A DNA stretch of 58,179 bases, taken from the NCBI RefSeq assembly GCF_003284965.1, contig NZ_QMEW01000033.1, positions 1-58,179 on the forward strand, in the 5' to 3' direction. The position numbers were made by a program, and so were the translations under genes. Below, piece by piece: positions 7,465-17,847 of this stretch (positions are counted from its first letter, which is position 1; each line of letters starts with the position of its first letter). The notes under the pieces were generated by a model, which worked only from the letters and a program-made list of their open reading frames with translations, ran no database searches and was not told the DNA's origin. Origin of the DNA: Mycolicibacterium sp. GF69. GTDB taxonomy: Bacteria; Actinomycetota; Actinomycetes; Mycobacteriales; Mycobacteriaceae.

Positions 7465-8691
7465 GTGCACTTGCTACGCGGAGCAGTGCGGACCTACGCA
7501 TGGGGTTCACGCACCGACATTGCCGAGTTCACCGGAAAGCCCAGTCCCACAGCGCATCCCGAAGCGGAACTGTGGTTCGGTGCGCATCCCGGTGATCCCG
7601 CCATGCTCGAGACCGAAGAGGGCGAGCGTTCGCTGCTCGACGCGCTGCGCGACGATGCCGAGGGCCAGCTCGGTGTCGCGGTCTGTGCGCGGTTCGGTGA
7701 CACGCTGCCGTTTCTGGTCAAGGTGCTCGCCGCCGACGAACCGTTGTCGCTGCAGGCGCATCCCAGCGCGGAGCAGGCGATCGAGGGTTTCGAGCGAGAG
7801 AACAGGCTGGGCATCGGAGTGTCGGCGCCCAACCGTAACTACCGCGATCCGAGTCACAAACCCGAACTGATCGTCGCCCTGCGGCCGTTCGAGGCCCTGG
7901 CGGGGTTCCGGCCCGTAGCGCGGACCATCGAGCTGATGCGTGCGCTCGAGGTCAGCGATCTCGATCCGTTCGTCAACCTGCTGTCCGGACAACCCGACGG
8001 GGACGGTCTGCGCGCCCTGTTCACCACCTGGATCACCGCGCCGCAACCCGACCTGGACATCCTGGTGCCCGCGGTGATCGATGGTGCCATCGGTTACGTC
8101 TGTTCGCGCAGAAAAGAATTCGCCGCCGAGGCGAAGACGGTGCTCGAACTCGGCGAACGGTATCCCGGTGATGCTGGTGTTCTGGCCTCGCTGCTGCTCA
8201 ACCGCATCACCCTCGAACCCGGCGAGGGGATCTATCTGCCGGCGGGAAACCTGCACACCTATCTCAGCGGTGTGGGAGTCGAAGTGATGGCCAACTCCGA
8301 CAACGTGTTACGGGGTGGACTCACCCCCAAGCACGTCGATGTGCCGGAGTTGTTGCGCGTGCTCGACTTCACACCCGCAGAGGATGTGGTGGTCCGGGCC
8401 GAGGAGGTCGAGGACTGCATCGAGTCGGTGTATCACACACCGGCGCAAGAGTTCTCGGTTTCTGTGCTGCATATCGACGGCGACCGGGTCGGACACGAGA
8501 TCGATGCGCCCACCCGCCACGACGGTCCTCAGATCCTGCTGTGCACCGAGGGTTCGACCGTCGTGCACGCCAAAGGCGGCACGGTCACCCTGGATCGGGG
8601 ATCGGCGGCGTGGGTGCCGGCCGACGAGGGTCCGATTCGCCTCGCGGCGACGCAGCCGACGACGCTGTTCCGCGCGACCGTGGGTATTTAG
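7465..8691 (+). CDS. manA: Mannose-6-phosphate isomerase, class I
   Basis: Interconverts fructose-6-phosphate and mannose-6-phosphate, the entry step of mannose metabolism. The 408-residue protein shows the type I PMI cupin signature: PFLVKVLAADEPLSLQAHPS with the zinc-binding Q/H pair (residues about 82-101), the zinc glutamate in HKPELIVAL, and EGIYLPAGNLHTYLSG with the third histidine. Usual length for actinobacterial PMIs is about 400. GTG at 7465, four bases after the preceding stop, follows the operon manB-TobH-manA. It ends convergently to the DUF808 gene after 11 bases. Confidence 0.95.
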   Translation: MHLLRGAVRTYAWGSRTDIAEFTGKPSPTAHPEAELWFGAHPGDPAMLETEEGERSLLDALRDDAEGQLGVAVCARFGDTLPFLVKVLAADEPLSLQAHPSAEQAIEGFERENRLGIGVSAPNRNYRDPSHKPELIVALRPFEALAGFRPVARTIELMRALEVSDLDPFVNLLSGQPDGDGLRALFTTWITAPQPDLDILVPAVIDGAIGYVCSRRKEFAAEAKTVLELGERYPGDAGVLASLLLNRITLEPGEGIYLPAGNLHTYLSGVGVEVMANSDNVLRGGLTPKHVDVPELLRVLDFTPAEDVVVRAEEVEDCIESVYHTPAQEFSVSVLHIDGDRVGHEIDAPTRHDGPQILLCTEGSTVVHAKGGTVTLDRGSAAWVPADEGPIRLAATQPTTLFRATVGI

Positions 8692-8702
8692 CCCCGGCTC
8701 GC

Positions 8703-9653
8703 TCAGTGGGGCGTGTCCTCCTTGGCGCGGTGGCCGAACGGCAGCACGTGCATGATCGCCACGACCACTGCGCCGACCGCCAGACCGATCACCGCCGACG
8801 CCGCGGTGTTGGCCAGCCACGCCAGGATGCCGCCGATGCCCTGCACGGCGTGGTGGACGAAGTTCTCAGCGTGGTGCACCAGGCCGTACGGGGCGTGCCA
8901 ACCGACCTTGTCGCTGCCTACCAACAGGATGTGGCCGCCGACCCACAACATCGCGACCGTGCCGATGGCCGACAGCGCCGCCAGCAGTTTCGGCATCCCG
9001 GCGACGAGGCCGCGGCCGATCTTCTTCGCGAACGCCGATGAGCGTTGGGCCAGACGCAGTCCGATGTCGTCCATCTTCACGATGAGCGCGACCACGCCGT
9101 AAACGGCGAACGTGATGACGATCGCGACGACGACCAGGATGATCAGCCGCGACCAAAACCTCTCGCTGGCCACCTCGTTGAGCGCGATCACCATGATCTC
9201 GGCCGAGAGGATGAAATCGGTTCTGATGGCGCCGGCCGCCATCTGCTTTTCGGCGTCCTCACCCGATGCGACGACCGGTGCGGCGTGGTGCTCGTGCCCC
9301 CTGATTTTGCCCCACACCTTCTCCGCACCCTCGTAACACAGGTACGTCGCGCCGAGCATCAGCAGCGGTGTCAGCAGCCACGGCAGGAACTCGCTGAGCA
9401 GTAGCGCGGCGGGCAGAATGAACAGCAGCTTGTTGCGCAGCGATCCGATCGCGATGCGTTTGATGATCGGCAGTTCGCGCTCCGCGGCCAGACCGTGGAC
9501 GTACTGCGGTGTCACCGCGGTGTCGTCGACGACGACGCCGGCCGCCTTCGCGGTCGCGCGCCCGGCGGCCGCACCGATATCGTCCACCGACGCCGCGGCC
9601 ATTCGCGCCAGCACGGCGACGTCGTCGAGAAGACCGAACAGACCCGCGCTCAT
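8703..9653 (-). CDS. DUF808 (YedI-type) inner membrane protein
   Basis: A 316-residue membrane protein starting MSAGLFGLLDDVAVLARMAAAS, the signature opening of DUF808/YedI proteins. Hydrophobic segments are visible at about 74-105 (two close helices), 173-195, 217-243 and 275-300, with conserved KRIAIGSLRNKL and EIMVIALNEV between them. Function is not known in any species I can recall; transport has been suggested. It is encoded alone on the minus strand between manA and the FAD monooxygenase, 42 nt from the latter's end. Confidence 0.88.
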   Translation of the reverse strand: MSAGLFGLLDDVAVLARMAAASVDDIGAAAGRATAKAAGVVVDDTAVTPQYVHGLAAERELPIIKRIAIGSLRNKLLFILPAALLLSEFLPWLLTPLLMLGATYLCYEGAEKVWGKIRGHEHHAAPVVASGEDAEKQMAAGAIRTDFILSAEIMVIALNEVASERFWSRLIILVVVAIVITFAVYGVVALIVKMDDIGLRLAQRSSAFAKKIGRGLVAGMPKLLAALSAIGTVAMLWVGGHILLVGSDKVGWHAPYGLVHHAENFVHHAVQGIGGILAWLANTAASAVIGLAVGAVVVAIMHVLPFGHRAKEDTPH

Positions 9654-9695
9654 CGCGTCCTCGTCATGGCTGACAAACTACCGGCGGACCCGGAC

Positions 9696-11066
9696 TCACG
9701 CCGATTGCGGCACGGCAACAGGGCGTCCGCCCGCTCGTCGCTCGGCCAGCCATAGCCGCACGTTGTGCCGGATCGTACGTCCCACCAGCCGCGGCGACGG
9801 CACCATGTAGAGGCTGTCGAGCAGGCTGAACCGGCGCAGAAACCATTCGGCCAGAACGGGATCGGTCTCTGCCGCGCCGAGGAACTGATCGAACAGCCCG
9901 CCGACCGGCTTGTACCACCACTTGGAGTCTCCGGTCGCGTTGTGCAGCGTCAGGTCACCGATGGCCGTCATCACCCAGACCGGCCAAGTCGTCTTCGCCG
10001 TCGCCTTGGCGAGCCGGCCCGCGACGTCGTCATCGCCGGACTCGAGCACGGTGCGCAGGTTGTCCGCCTGGATCGCGGTCATCGTCATGCCCTGCCCGAA
10101 GGTGGGGTTGAAGCTCACGACGGCGTCACCGAACGGGACGATGCCGGCGGGGAAACGCTCGAGATCGTCGTAGCGCCGCCAACGACTGGTCGGGTACTTG
10201 TGAAACGCCATCTCACCGAGCGGGGTGGCCTGCCGCAGCGCGGCGGCGACATGCGCCGGCAGGATCTCGTCGGCGAGGTCGAGGATCTGCGCGACGGTCT
10301 GCGGCGGCTCGGCCTTACCGACGCCGAACGTCGTGACGTTCCAGTTGCCGTCCTCGTAGAACAGCATCCCGATCCCGAGCGGCTGGGCCCGCGAAGCGCC
10401 CGCCACCACGACCTTTTCAGCGAGCAGGCCGTCCGGAACGTGAAACTGGTGGCTGGCGTAGGCGATTCCGACGTCGACGGTTTCCTCGGCGGGACGCGCG
10501 TAACCCCACTTCTCGAGCCACGCCGGCAGGCGGGTGCCGCGCCCGGTGGCGTCGACGACGAGATCGGCGTCCACGGTTTCACCGGAGTCGAGCACTACCC
10601 CGGTCACCCGTCGCTGTCCGGCGTCGTAGACCGGTTCGGTCACCGTGGCGTGGACCAGGTTGACATCGCCGATGGCCTGCACGCGGCGGCGGATCTGCCA
10701 TTCCAGCTGTGGACGACTGGGTACGTAGGCGGTGAACGCGTTCTGCAACCGGTGCGCCGTGCCCAGGACGTGGCCGGCGGCGCCGAAGTGGATGCAGTCC
10801 GGCCGGTTCTCCAGCATCGGAACACCTTCGGCGACCATGTCGGCGAGCAGGCCGGGGAAGTGGCTCTCGAACTCCTCGGCGCCCCGCGCCATCAGCAGGT
10901 GCACATGGCGGCCATGCGGCACCGCGGCGCGGTGCGCGGGATGGTCGGGCAGATCGTCACGCTCGTAGATCGTCACTCGTTCGCTGACATCGGCGAGCAC
11001 CCGCGCCGCGCACATGCCCGCCAGGCTCCCCCCGATGACGGCCACGTGTTTATAACTCCGCCCCAT
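9696..11066 (-). CDS. FAD-dependent monooxygenase (Rv3254 type)
   Basis: A 456-residue flavoprotein of the aromatic-hydroxylase/halogenase-like group. The N-terminus HVAVIGGSLAGMCAARVLAD is the Rossmann FAD site, VVDATGRGTRLPAWL is the middle DG-type motif, and FGDAVVSFNPTFGQGM is the second FAD-contact GD motif. The C-terminal part ends without a membrane helix. The substrate is unknown; relatives are often called hydroxylases or geranylgeranyl-reductase-like proteins. ATG at 11066 is preferred over GTG nine bases upstream because the dinucleotide fold begins just after it. It is divergent from the amino-acid transporter across 54 nt. Confidence 0.88.
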   Translation of the reverse strand: MGRSYKHVAVIGGSLAGMCAARVLADVSERVTIYERDDLPDHPAHRAAVPHGRHVHLLMARGAEEFESHFPGLLADMVAEGVPMLENRPDCIHFGAAGHVLGTAHRLQNAFTAYVPSRPQLEWQIRRRVQAIGDVNLVHATVTEPVYDAGQRRVTGVVLDSGETVDADLVVDATGRGTRLPAWLEKWGYARPAEETVDVGIAYASHQFHVPDGLLAEKVVVAGASRAQPLGIGMLFYEDGNWNVTTFGVGKAEPPQTVAQILDLADEILPAHVAAALRQATPLGEMAFHKYPTSRWRRYDDLERFPAGIVPFGDAVVSFNPTFGQGMTMTAIQADNLRTVLESGDDDVAGRLAKATAKTTWPVWVMTAIGDLTLHNATGDSKWWYKPVGGLFDQFLGAAETDPVLAEWFLRRFSLLDSLYMVPSPRLVGRTIRHNVRLWLAERRAGGRPVAVPQSA

Positions 11067-11120
11067 TGGGTGCACGGTACTCGGTAGATTGCCGGAACGG
11101 ACCCAACAGGAGGACGGCCG

Positions 11121-12590
11121 ATGGCTCGGCGGACGAAGTCGGTGGAGCAGTCGATCGCCGATACCGATGAACCGGGCACCCGGTTGCGCAAGGATCTGAA
11201 CTGGTGGGACCTCACGGTCTTCGGCGTCTCGGTCGTGATCGGCGCCGGTATCTTCACGATCACCGCGTCGACCGCAGGCAACCTCACTGGGCCGTCGATC
11301 TCGATCTCGTTCGTGATCGCCGCGATCGCCTGTGGGCTGGCCGCGTTGTGCTACGCGGAGTTCGCGTCCACGGTGCCGGTCGCGGGCAGCGCCTACACCT
11401 TCTCCTACGCGACGTTCGGCGAGTTCGTGGCCTGGATCATCGGGTGGGACCTGATCCTCGAGTTCGCGGTCGCGTCGGCGGTGGTCGCCAAGGGGTGGTC
11501 GAGCTATCTGGGCGAGGTGTTCGAGTTCGGCGGCGGTACAGCGGATTTCGGTGCGCTGCAATTGGATTGGGGCGCGCTGTTGATCATCGCGTTCGTCACG
11601 GTCATCTTGGCCTGGGGCACCAAACTGTCCGCCGGGGTGAGCCTGGCGATCACGGTGATCAAGGTGGCGGTGGTGTTGCTGGTCGTCGCGGTCGGCGCGT
11701 TCTACATCAAGGCGTCCAATTATTCGCCGTTCCTGCCGCCCGCCGAAGCCAGTGAAGGCGGCAGCGGCACCGATCAGTCGCTGCTCTCGCTGATCACCGG
11801 TGCCGAGGGGAGCAGCTACGGCTGGTACGGCCTGCTGGCCGGCGCCTCGATCGTGTTTTTCGCGTTCATCGGGTTCGACGTCGTGGCCACCACCGCGGAG
11901 GAGACCAAGAACCCGCAGCGCGATGTCTCCCGCGGCATCCTTGCCTCGCTCGCGATCGTGACGGTGCTCTACGTCGCGGTCGCCGTCGTGCTGACCGGCA
12001 TGGTGCACTACACCGAACTTCGCGCGGCGGGGCCGAAGGCCAACCTCGCGACCGCGTTCAGCGCCAACGGAATCGACTGGGCGGCCAAGATCATCTCGAT
12101 CGGTGCGCTCGCGGGGTTGACCACTGTCGTGATCGTGCTGGTGCTCGGGCAGACGCGGGTGTTCTTCGCGATGTCACGTGACGGGCTGTTGCCCCGCTCG
12201 CTGGCCAGGACCGGGCGCAAGGGGACGCCGGTACGCATCACGCTGATCGTCGGTGTGCTGGTGGCGATCACGGCGTCGGTCTTCCCGATCGACAAGCTCG
12301 AAGAGATGGTCAACATCGGGACGCTGTTCGCGTTCGTGCTGGTTTCGGCAGGCGTGATCGTGCTTCGACGCACCCGACCGGACCTGGAGCGTGGCTTCCG
12401 GGCCCCCGCGGTGCCGTGGCTACCGATCGCTTCGATCGTGGCGTGCGTGTGGCTGATGCTGAACCTGACCGCGTTGACGTGGATCCGCTTCCTGGCCTGG
12501 ATGGCGATCGGCGTGGTGCTCTACTTCGTGTACGGCCGCCGACATTCGGTGCTCGGCCGCCGCGAATCCTCAGCGATTTCGACGACTTAA
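11121..12590 (+). CDS. APC-family cationic amino acid transporter (Rv3253c type)
   Basis: A 489-residue polytopic transporter with about 12 hydrophobic segments. LNWWDLTVFGVSVVIGAGIF is the substrate-binding first helix of APC carriers of the CAT group, and FFAFIGFDVVATTAEETKNP is the classical helix 6 signature. The C-terminal FRAPAVPWLP and following helices also fit. It probably takes up basic amino acids, but the exact substrate cannot be read from sequence. A strong ribosome site (CAGGAGGACGG) precedes the ATG. Downstream lies an inverted-repeat region, then the alkB operon on the same strand. Confidence 0.92.
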   Translation: MARRTKSVEQSIADTDEPGTRLRKDLNWWDLTVFGVSVVIGAGIFTITASTAGNLTGPSISISFVIAAIACGLAALCYAEFASTVPVAGSAYTFSYATFGEFVAWIIGWDLILEFAVASAVVAKGWSSYLGEVFEFGGGTADFGALQLDWGALLIIAFVTVILAWGTKLSAGVSLAITVIKVAVVLLVVAVGAFYIKASNYSPFLPPAEASEGGSGTDQSLLSLITGAEGSSYGWYGLLAGASIVFFAFIGFDVVATTAEETKNPQRDVSRGILASLAIVTVLYVAVAVVLTGMVHYTELRAAGPKANLATAFSANGIDWAAKIISIGALAGLTTVVIVLVLGQTRVFFAMSRDGLLPRSLARTGRKGTPVRITLIVGVLVAITASVFPIDKLEEMVNIGTLFAFVLVSAGVIVLRRTRPDLERGFRAPAVPWLPIASIVACVWLMLNLTALTWIRFLAWMAIGVVLYFVYGRRHSVLGRRESSAISTT

Positions 12591-12596
12591 GGCGCG

Positions 12597-12651
12597 AGCG
12601 CTCAACCCGGTACAGATTTCGGGGCCCGAAAACCGTACGTAAGTGAGCGCT
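12597..12651. terminator. Nested inverted repeat after the APC transporter gene
   Basis: Outer arms AGCGCTCA (12597-12604) and TGAGCGCT (12644-12651) enclose inner arms TTTCGGG (12617-12623) and CCCGAAA (12625-12631). Located seven bases past the transporter stop. There is no T-run after it, so a mycobacterial-type hairpin terminator or a dispersed palindrome are both possible. Confidence 0.5.
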
Positions 12652-12678
12652 GGCGGCGCATGCGCGCGCCGACCCTGG

Positions 12679-12716
12679 TTTACAAAAGATGCCTGTATGT
12701 CTAGACAGCCGACATA
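12679..12716 (+). promoter_or_regulatory. Candidate alkB promoter and TetR operator
   Basis: TTTACA (12679-12684) and TAGACA (12702-12707) are 17 nt apart and resemble -35/-10 boxes. The -10 box lies in the perfect palindrome TGTCTAGACA (12698-12707), within the wider repeat TATGTC-N9-GACATA (12696-12716). Such a dyad over a -10 box fits repression by the TetR gene that closes this operon; the pairing is inference. Confidence 0.5.
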
Positions 12717-12771
12717 TGAGCCGCTACAGTCAAGTCAAGTCGTGACGGTACTCACATAGGGAGGCTTGGCA

Positions 12772-14019
12772 GTGACCACGCAGGAACTCGAAGTCGCGCA
12801 GTGGCGGGACAAGAAGCGCTACCTCTGGCTGATGGGCTTGATCGCTCCGACGGCGCTGTTTCTGATGCTGCCGCTGGTGTGGGCGTTCAACCAGTGGGGC
12901 TGGCACGCCGCCGCGCAGGTGCCCTTCTGGATCGGCCCGATCCTGCTCTACATCCTGCTGCCGGCGCTGGACGTGAAGTTCGGCCCGGACGGGCAGAACC
13001 CACCCGACGAGGTGATGGAGCGGCTGGAGAACGACAAGTACTACCGCTACTGCACATACCTCTACATCCCGTTCCAGTACGCCAGCGTGATCGTCGGCGC
13101 TTACCTGTTCACCGCGTCGGACCTGAGCTGGCTGGGCTTCGACGGCGGGCTGGGCTGGCCGGCCAAGATCGGGCTGGCGCTGTCGGTCGGCCTCCTCGGC
13201 GGGGTGGGCATCAACACCGCACACGAGATGGGCCACAAGAAGGACTCACTCGAGCGGTGGCTCGCCAAGATCACGCTGGCGCAGACCTGCTACGGCCACT
13301 TCTACATCGAGCACAACCGCGGTCACCACGTGCGGGTCGCCACACCCGAGGATCCCGCTTCGGCTCGCTTCGGCGAGACGTTCTGGGAGTTCCTGCCGCG
13401 CAGCGTCTTCGGTTCACTCAAATCGGCTTGGGAGCTGGAGGCCAAGAGGATCGAGCGCAGTGGGCAGAGTCCGTGGAATCCAAGAACGTACTGGTCGAAC
13501 GACGTGCTCAACGCGTGGGCGATGTCAGTAGTGCTCTACGGCGCGCTGATCGCGGTGTTCGGCTGGGCGTTGATCCCTTACATCGTCATCTCGGCGGTGT
13601 TCGGCTTCACGCTGCTCGAGACGGTGAACTATCTCGAGCACTACGGCCTGCTGCGGCAGAAGACGCAGAGCGGTCGTTACGAGCGATGCGCCCCGGTGCA
13701 CAGCTGGAACTCCGACCACATCGTGACAAACCTGTTCCTGTATCACCTGCAGCGGCACAGCGATCACCACGCCAACCCGACCCGGCGCTACCAGACGCTG
13801 CGCAGCATGGAAGGCGCGCCGAACCTGCCGAGCGGCTATGCGTCGATGGTCGCGCTGACGTACTTTCCGCCGCTGTGGCGGCGCGTCATGGACCACCGGG
13901 TGCTCGACCACTACGACGGCGACATCACCCGCGTCAACGTGCACCCGCGGGTACGCGACAAAGTGACGGCGCGCTACGGGGTCTCCGACGAGCGCTCGCG
14001 CGAGGATAAGGCGGCCTAG
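12772..14019 (+). CDS. alkB: Alkane 1-monooxygenase AlkB
   Basis: Membrane non-heme di-iron enzyme that oxidises n-alkanes to 1-alkanols. The 415-residue protein has the AlkB histidine boxes HEMGHKK, EHNRGHH and LQRHSDHHANPTRRYQ, plus NYLEHYGL, set between several hydrophobic helices (about 22-60, 90-135, 240-275). GTG at 12772 is chosen because GGGAGG at 12759-12764 stands seven bases ahead; a TTG at 12766 is too close. One base separates it from rubA. With two rubredoxins and a TetR gene it forms the usual actinobacterial alkB-rubA-rubB-alkX operon, indicating growth on medium or long alkanes. Confidence 0.96.
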   Translation: MTTQELEVAQWRDKKRYLWLMGLIAPTALFLMLPLVWAFNQWGWHAAAQVPFWIGPILLYILLPALDVKFGPDGQNPPDEVMERLENDKYYRYCTYLYIPFQYASVIVGAYLFTASDLSWLGFDGGLGWPAKIGLALSVGLLGGVGINTAHEMGHKKDSLERWLAKITLAQTCYGHFYIEHNRGHHVRVATPEDPASARFGETFWEFLPRSVFGSLKSAWELEAKRIERSGQSPWNPRTYWSNDVLNAWAMSVVLYGALIAVFGWALIPYIVISAVFGFTLLETVNYLEHYGLLRQKTQSGRYERCAPVHSWNSDHIVTNLFLYHLQRHSDHHANPTRRYQTLRSMEGAPNLPSGYASMVALTYFPPLWRRVMDHRVLDHYDGDITRVNVHPRVRDKVTARYGVSDERSREDKAA

Positions 14020-14020
14020 C

Positions 14021-14194
14021 ATGACCGCCTATCGCTGCCCCGGCTGCGACTACCTCTACGACGAGGCCAAAGGTGCTCCGCGGGAAGGCTTTCCGGCCGG
14101 CACCCCGTTCAGTGAAATACCCGACGATTGGTGCTGCCCCGACTGTGCAGTACGCGAGAAGGTCGACTTCGAAGAACTAGGAGCTGTGAAATGA
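14021..14194 (+). CDS. rubA: Rubredoxin RubA (AlkG1-like)
   Basis: A 57-residue rubredoxin, MTAYRCPGCDYLYDEAKGAP and onward, with the two iron-binding pairs CPGC (C6, C9) and CPDC (C39, C42). The segment between is PDDWCCPDC, with an extra Cys at 38. Rubredoxins carry electrons from an NAD(P)H reductase to AlkB; in actinobacteria the first of the pair often belongs to the AlkG1 type, which may not replace AlkG2 in the electron chain. ATG one base after the alkB stop; its stop overlaps the rubB start (ATGA). Read directly, as it is short. Confidence 0.95.
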   Translation: MTAYRCPGCDYLYDEAKGAPREGFPAGTPFSEIPDDWCCPDCAVREKVDFEELGAVK

Positions 14195-14373
14195 ACGACT
14201 ACAAGTTGTTCGTCTGCGTGCAATGCGGATTCGAATACGACGAAGCCAAGGGCTGGCCGGAGGACGGAATCGCACCCGGCACCCGCTGGGCCGACATCCC
14301 CGACGACTGGAGCTGTCCGGACTGCGGCGCGGCGAAGTCGGACTTCGAGATGGTCGAGGTCGCCCGTCCGTGA
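14191..14373 (+). CDS. rubB: Rubredoxin RubB (AlkG2-like)
   Basis: A 60-residue rubredoxin with CVQC (C9, C12) and CPDC (C42, C45), and the core Y-D-E-A-K-G-W-P..GI-PGT-W-DIPDDW that is the consensus of electron-transferring AlkG2 rubredoxins. It should pass electrons to AlkB. ATG overlaps the rubA stop by four bases and its own stop overlaps the TetR GTG (GTGA), so the alk genes are tightly coupled. Its regular CPDC loop, compared with the odd CCPDC of RubA, suggests this is the main carrier. Confidence 0.96.
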   Translation: MNDYKLFVCVQCGFEYDEAKGWPEDGIAPGTRWADIPDDWSCPDCGAAKSDFEMVEVARP

Positions 14374-15017
14374 CGACTAGTCTCGCGCGGGTGAGCACCC
14401 CGCGTCGGACCGCGCAGCGCATCACCTACGCCGAGGCGTCGAGGGTGCTGCTACGCGACTCCATCCTGGACGGCATGCGGGACCTATTGCTGACGCGCGA
14501 CTGGTCGGCGATCACGTTGTCCCATGTGGCGAAGGCCGCCGGGATCAGCCGGCAGACCATCTACAACGAGTTCGGTTCGCGCCAGGGCCTGGCGCAGGCC
14601 TATGCGATGCGGCTGGCCGACCGATTGGTCGACCAGATCGACGACGCCATCGAGGGCAACGTCGGCGACGTAGAGGCCGCGTTTCTGCAGGGCTTCCGCG
14701 ACTTCTTCACCGAGTCGGCCGCCGATCCGCTGGTGATCTCACTGCTCACCGGCGAGGCCAAACCCGACCTACTGCAGCTCATCACCACCGACAGCGGACC
14801 GATCATCACCCACTGCAGCCAACGGCTGACGACCACGTTCATCGACAGCTGGGTGAAGGCCAGCGAAGAGGACGCCGGGGTGCTGGCCAGGGCGATCGTG
14901 CGCCTCGCGATGAGCTACGTGTCGATGCCGCCGGAGGCCGATCATGACGTGGCCCATGACCTGGCCAGATTGATGACGCCGTTCGCCGAACGCTACGGTG
15001 TTATCGATACCCCATAG
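14370..15017 (+). CDS. TetR-family regulator of the alk operon (AlkX/Rv3249c type)
   Basis: A 215-residue TetR protein. The helix-turn-helix is clear: WSAITLSHVAKAAGISRQTIYNEFGSRQGLAQAYA (about residues 45-79), followed by a helical ligand-binding domain. GTG at 14370 overlaps the rubB stop; GTG at 14391 is an alternative. As the last gene of alkB-rubA-rubB it most likely represses the operon and is relieved by alkane-derived fatty acids, as reported for AlkX in other actinobacteria. The palindrome at 12698-12707 is the best operator candidate. 131 nt without a recognisable signal separate it from sahH. Confidence 0.9.
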   Translation: MTTSLARVSTPRRTAQRITYAEASRVLLRDSILDGMRDLLLTRDWSAITLSHVAKAAGISRQTIYNEFGSRQGLAQAYAMRLADRLVDQIDDAIEGNVGDVEAAFLQGFRDFFTESAADPLVISLLTGEAKPDLLQLITTDSGPIITHCSQRLTTTFIDSWVKASEEDAGVLARAIVRLAMSYVSMPPEADHDVAHDLARLMTPFAERYGVIDTP

Positions 15018-15148
15018 CTGTCAGAGCGCCACCGCTGTTCACACCGCACGAGCGCCTGTCCCGCGAGCCCGCAGGCTGGGGGTTTCGCACGGACGTCCGA
15101 CGCGCGTCCGCGCGCCCAGAACCATTGACGAACGAATAGGGGCTCTAC

Positions 15149-16606
<1,458 letters not shown>

Positions 16607-16623
16607 TTCCTCGCTAGACCCTT

Positions 16624-16671
16624 CGAAACTGCGGGGAGATCGCGAATCATGCGATTCTCCCCGCAGTTTCG
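16624..16671. repeat. Hairpin repeat, copy 1 (after sahH)
   Basis: Arms CGAAACTGCGGGGAGATCGC and GCGATTCTCCCCGCAGTTTC (plus G) pair almost perfectly around a seven-base loop. A related hairpin with the same ACTGCGG..GATCGC core occurs at 17848-17905, so this is a dispersed palindromic repeat. A TTTT four bases later means it may also terminate sahH transcripts. Confidence 0.75.
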
Positions 16672-16764
16672 GCGTTTTCCGGTCGCCGATCGATCTGTTT
16701 GATTGCGCGGGGATTGATGCCGGTGATAATCGGCGGGGGCGTGATGGGCAGAAAGGGGTGACGC

Positions 16765-17835
16765 GTGCAGGATGCGGTTACGGTGATCATCAACCGGGCG
16801 TCTGTCGCTATGGGCGACGACGTGGATTCGCACGTCGAGTTCTGGGTGTATCCGCGATCGGCGACTGTTGACGATCTGCTGGTCGAGATTTCCTCTCGCT
16901 ATCTGCCTGGCGTGGCCGGCCCAGCGGGTTGGTGTTTGTACATCGACAGCGACGATTCCCATGCTCGTCGCGTTCTGGGGCTCATCTACACGCGCGACGA
17001 CCTAGGGATCGACGATCACATGTGCCGCCTCATAAGAGGCCGTCGCACGCTGGGCGAACTCGCGCGGCATTCGGAGCTGGAAGTGTATGCCTCCTACCTC
17101 ACCGGTGACTCGTCCCGGGCGTTCACCCTCGGCGAGGTCACGCAGACTGCACATTTCACCGGTTGTCGGCCAACGCGATTGGAGTCCGAGGCGGAAGCTC
17201 AGGCGAAGCGCGCGTGGTGGGTCGTGAAGGAACTCGACCGAGAGGCGGCGGCGGTCCGGGCCGCTAGGCGCAACTGGATCCGCGACAACGTCATCTTGTC
17301 GTCGGTGTGGCCGACGGGCGCGGATGTATTCCTGGCCCGCAATTTCCACTTCCTGACGAGCCTGCTGTGCAACGCCAGCATGGGCATCGCCGCCGAACTC
17401 CTCGAAACCGAAACACCTTCAGTTGAAGGGCTCGGGACGGCAGCTCTCAGCGATGACCGCGCGAGGATGACGACACTCGTCATGGTGTTGGCCGGATTCG
17501 AATGGGGACTGCAGAGTGATTCCTGGCGCTTCGGCGAACGGGATTATTGCAGAAGGTATCTCGAGTTCCTGGCCGAATGCGGCTACCGCCTGTCGCCGAT
17601 CGAAGAGGTGATGGCTGGACACGTGACCGTCGACGACTTCCTCGCCCGGCAAAGTGCTGTGCGCGAACGCGTGGCCCGCATCGGGCGTCTGCGTGAGGAG
17701 CAAAATGCAGTCCGGATGAGGCATTACCGCGGCGAAACCACGCACGACCAGTATGAGGCCGCCGTACAGCCCATCAACGCCGAACTGACTGCGCTCGGCC
17801 AGCATCCCGGACCCCCGTTGGGTTGCTGCCGATGA
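16765..17835 (+). CDS. Hypothetical protein flanked by hairpin repeats
   Basis: A 356-residue cytosolic protein that I do not recognise. Residues 1-130 look like a compact mixed domain (VTVIINRAS..VEFWVYPRSATVDDLLVEIS). Residues 135-180 form a charged helix rich in arginine and alanine, then a helical domain (FLARNFHFLTSLLCNASMGIAAELL). A C-terminal coiled-coil-like stretch (VRERVARIGRLREEQNAVRM) ends in CCR. GTG start at 16765 after GAAAGGGG. GC content looks lower than in neighbours. It stands alone between two copies of a palindromic repeat and between the conserved sahH and tmk genes, consistent with an accessory acquisition. Confidence 0.75.
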   Translation: MQDAVTVIINRASVAMGDDVDSHVEFWVYPRSATVDDLLVEISSRYLPGVAGPAGWCLYIDSDDSHARRVLGLIYTRDDLGIDDHMCRLIRGRRTLGELARHSELEVYASYLTGDSSRAFTLGEVTQTAHFTGCRPTRLESEAEAQAKRAWWVVKELDREAAAVRAARRNWIRDNVILSSVWPTGADVFLARNFHFLTSLLCNASMGIAAELLETETPSVEGLGTAALSDDRARMTTLVMVLAGFEWGLQSDSWRFGERDYCRRYLEFLAECGYRLSPIEEVMAGHVTVDDFLARQSAVRERVARIGRLREEQNAVRMRHYRGETTHDQYEAAVQPINAELTALGQHPGPPLGCCR

Positions 17836-17847
17836 GTTTGGGCTGTC

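Noticed and set aside
9696..12008. Minus-strand frame extending the FAD monooxygenase by 314 residues
   Set aside because: The extension runs antisense through the amino-acid transporter gene and lies before the Rossmann start of the enzyme.
15018..15148. Possible S-adenosylhomocysteine riboswitch before sahH
   Set aside because: The leader is GC-rich with short inverted segments, but I see none of the conserved aptamer features and such riboswitches are not known to me in mycobacteria.
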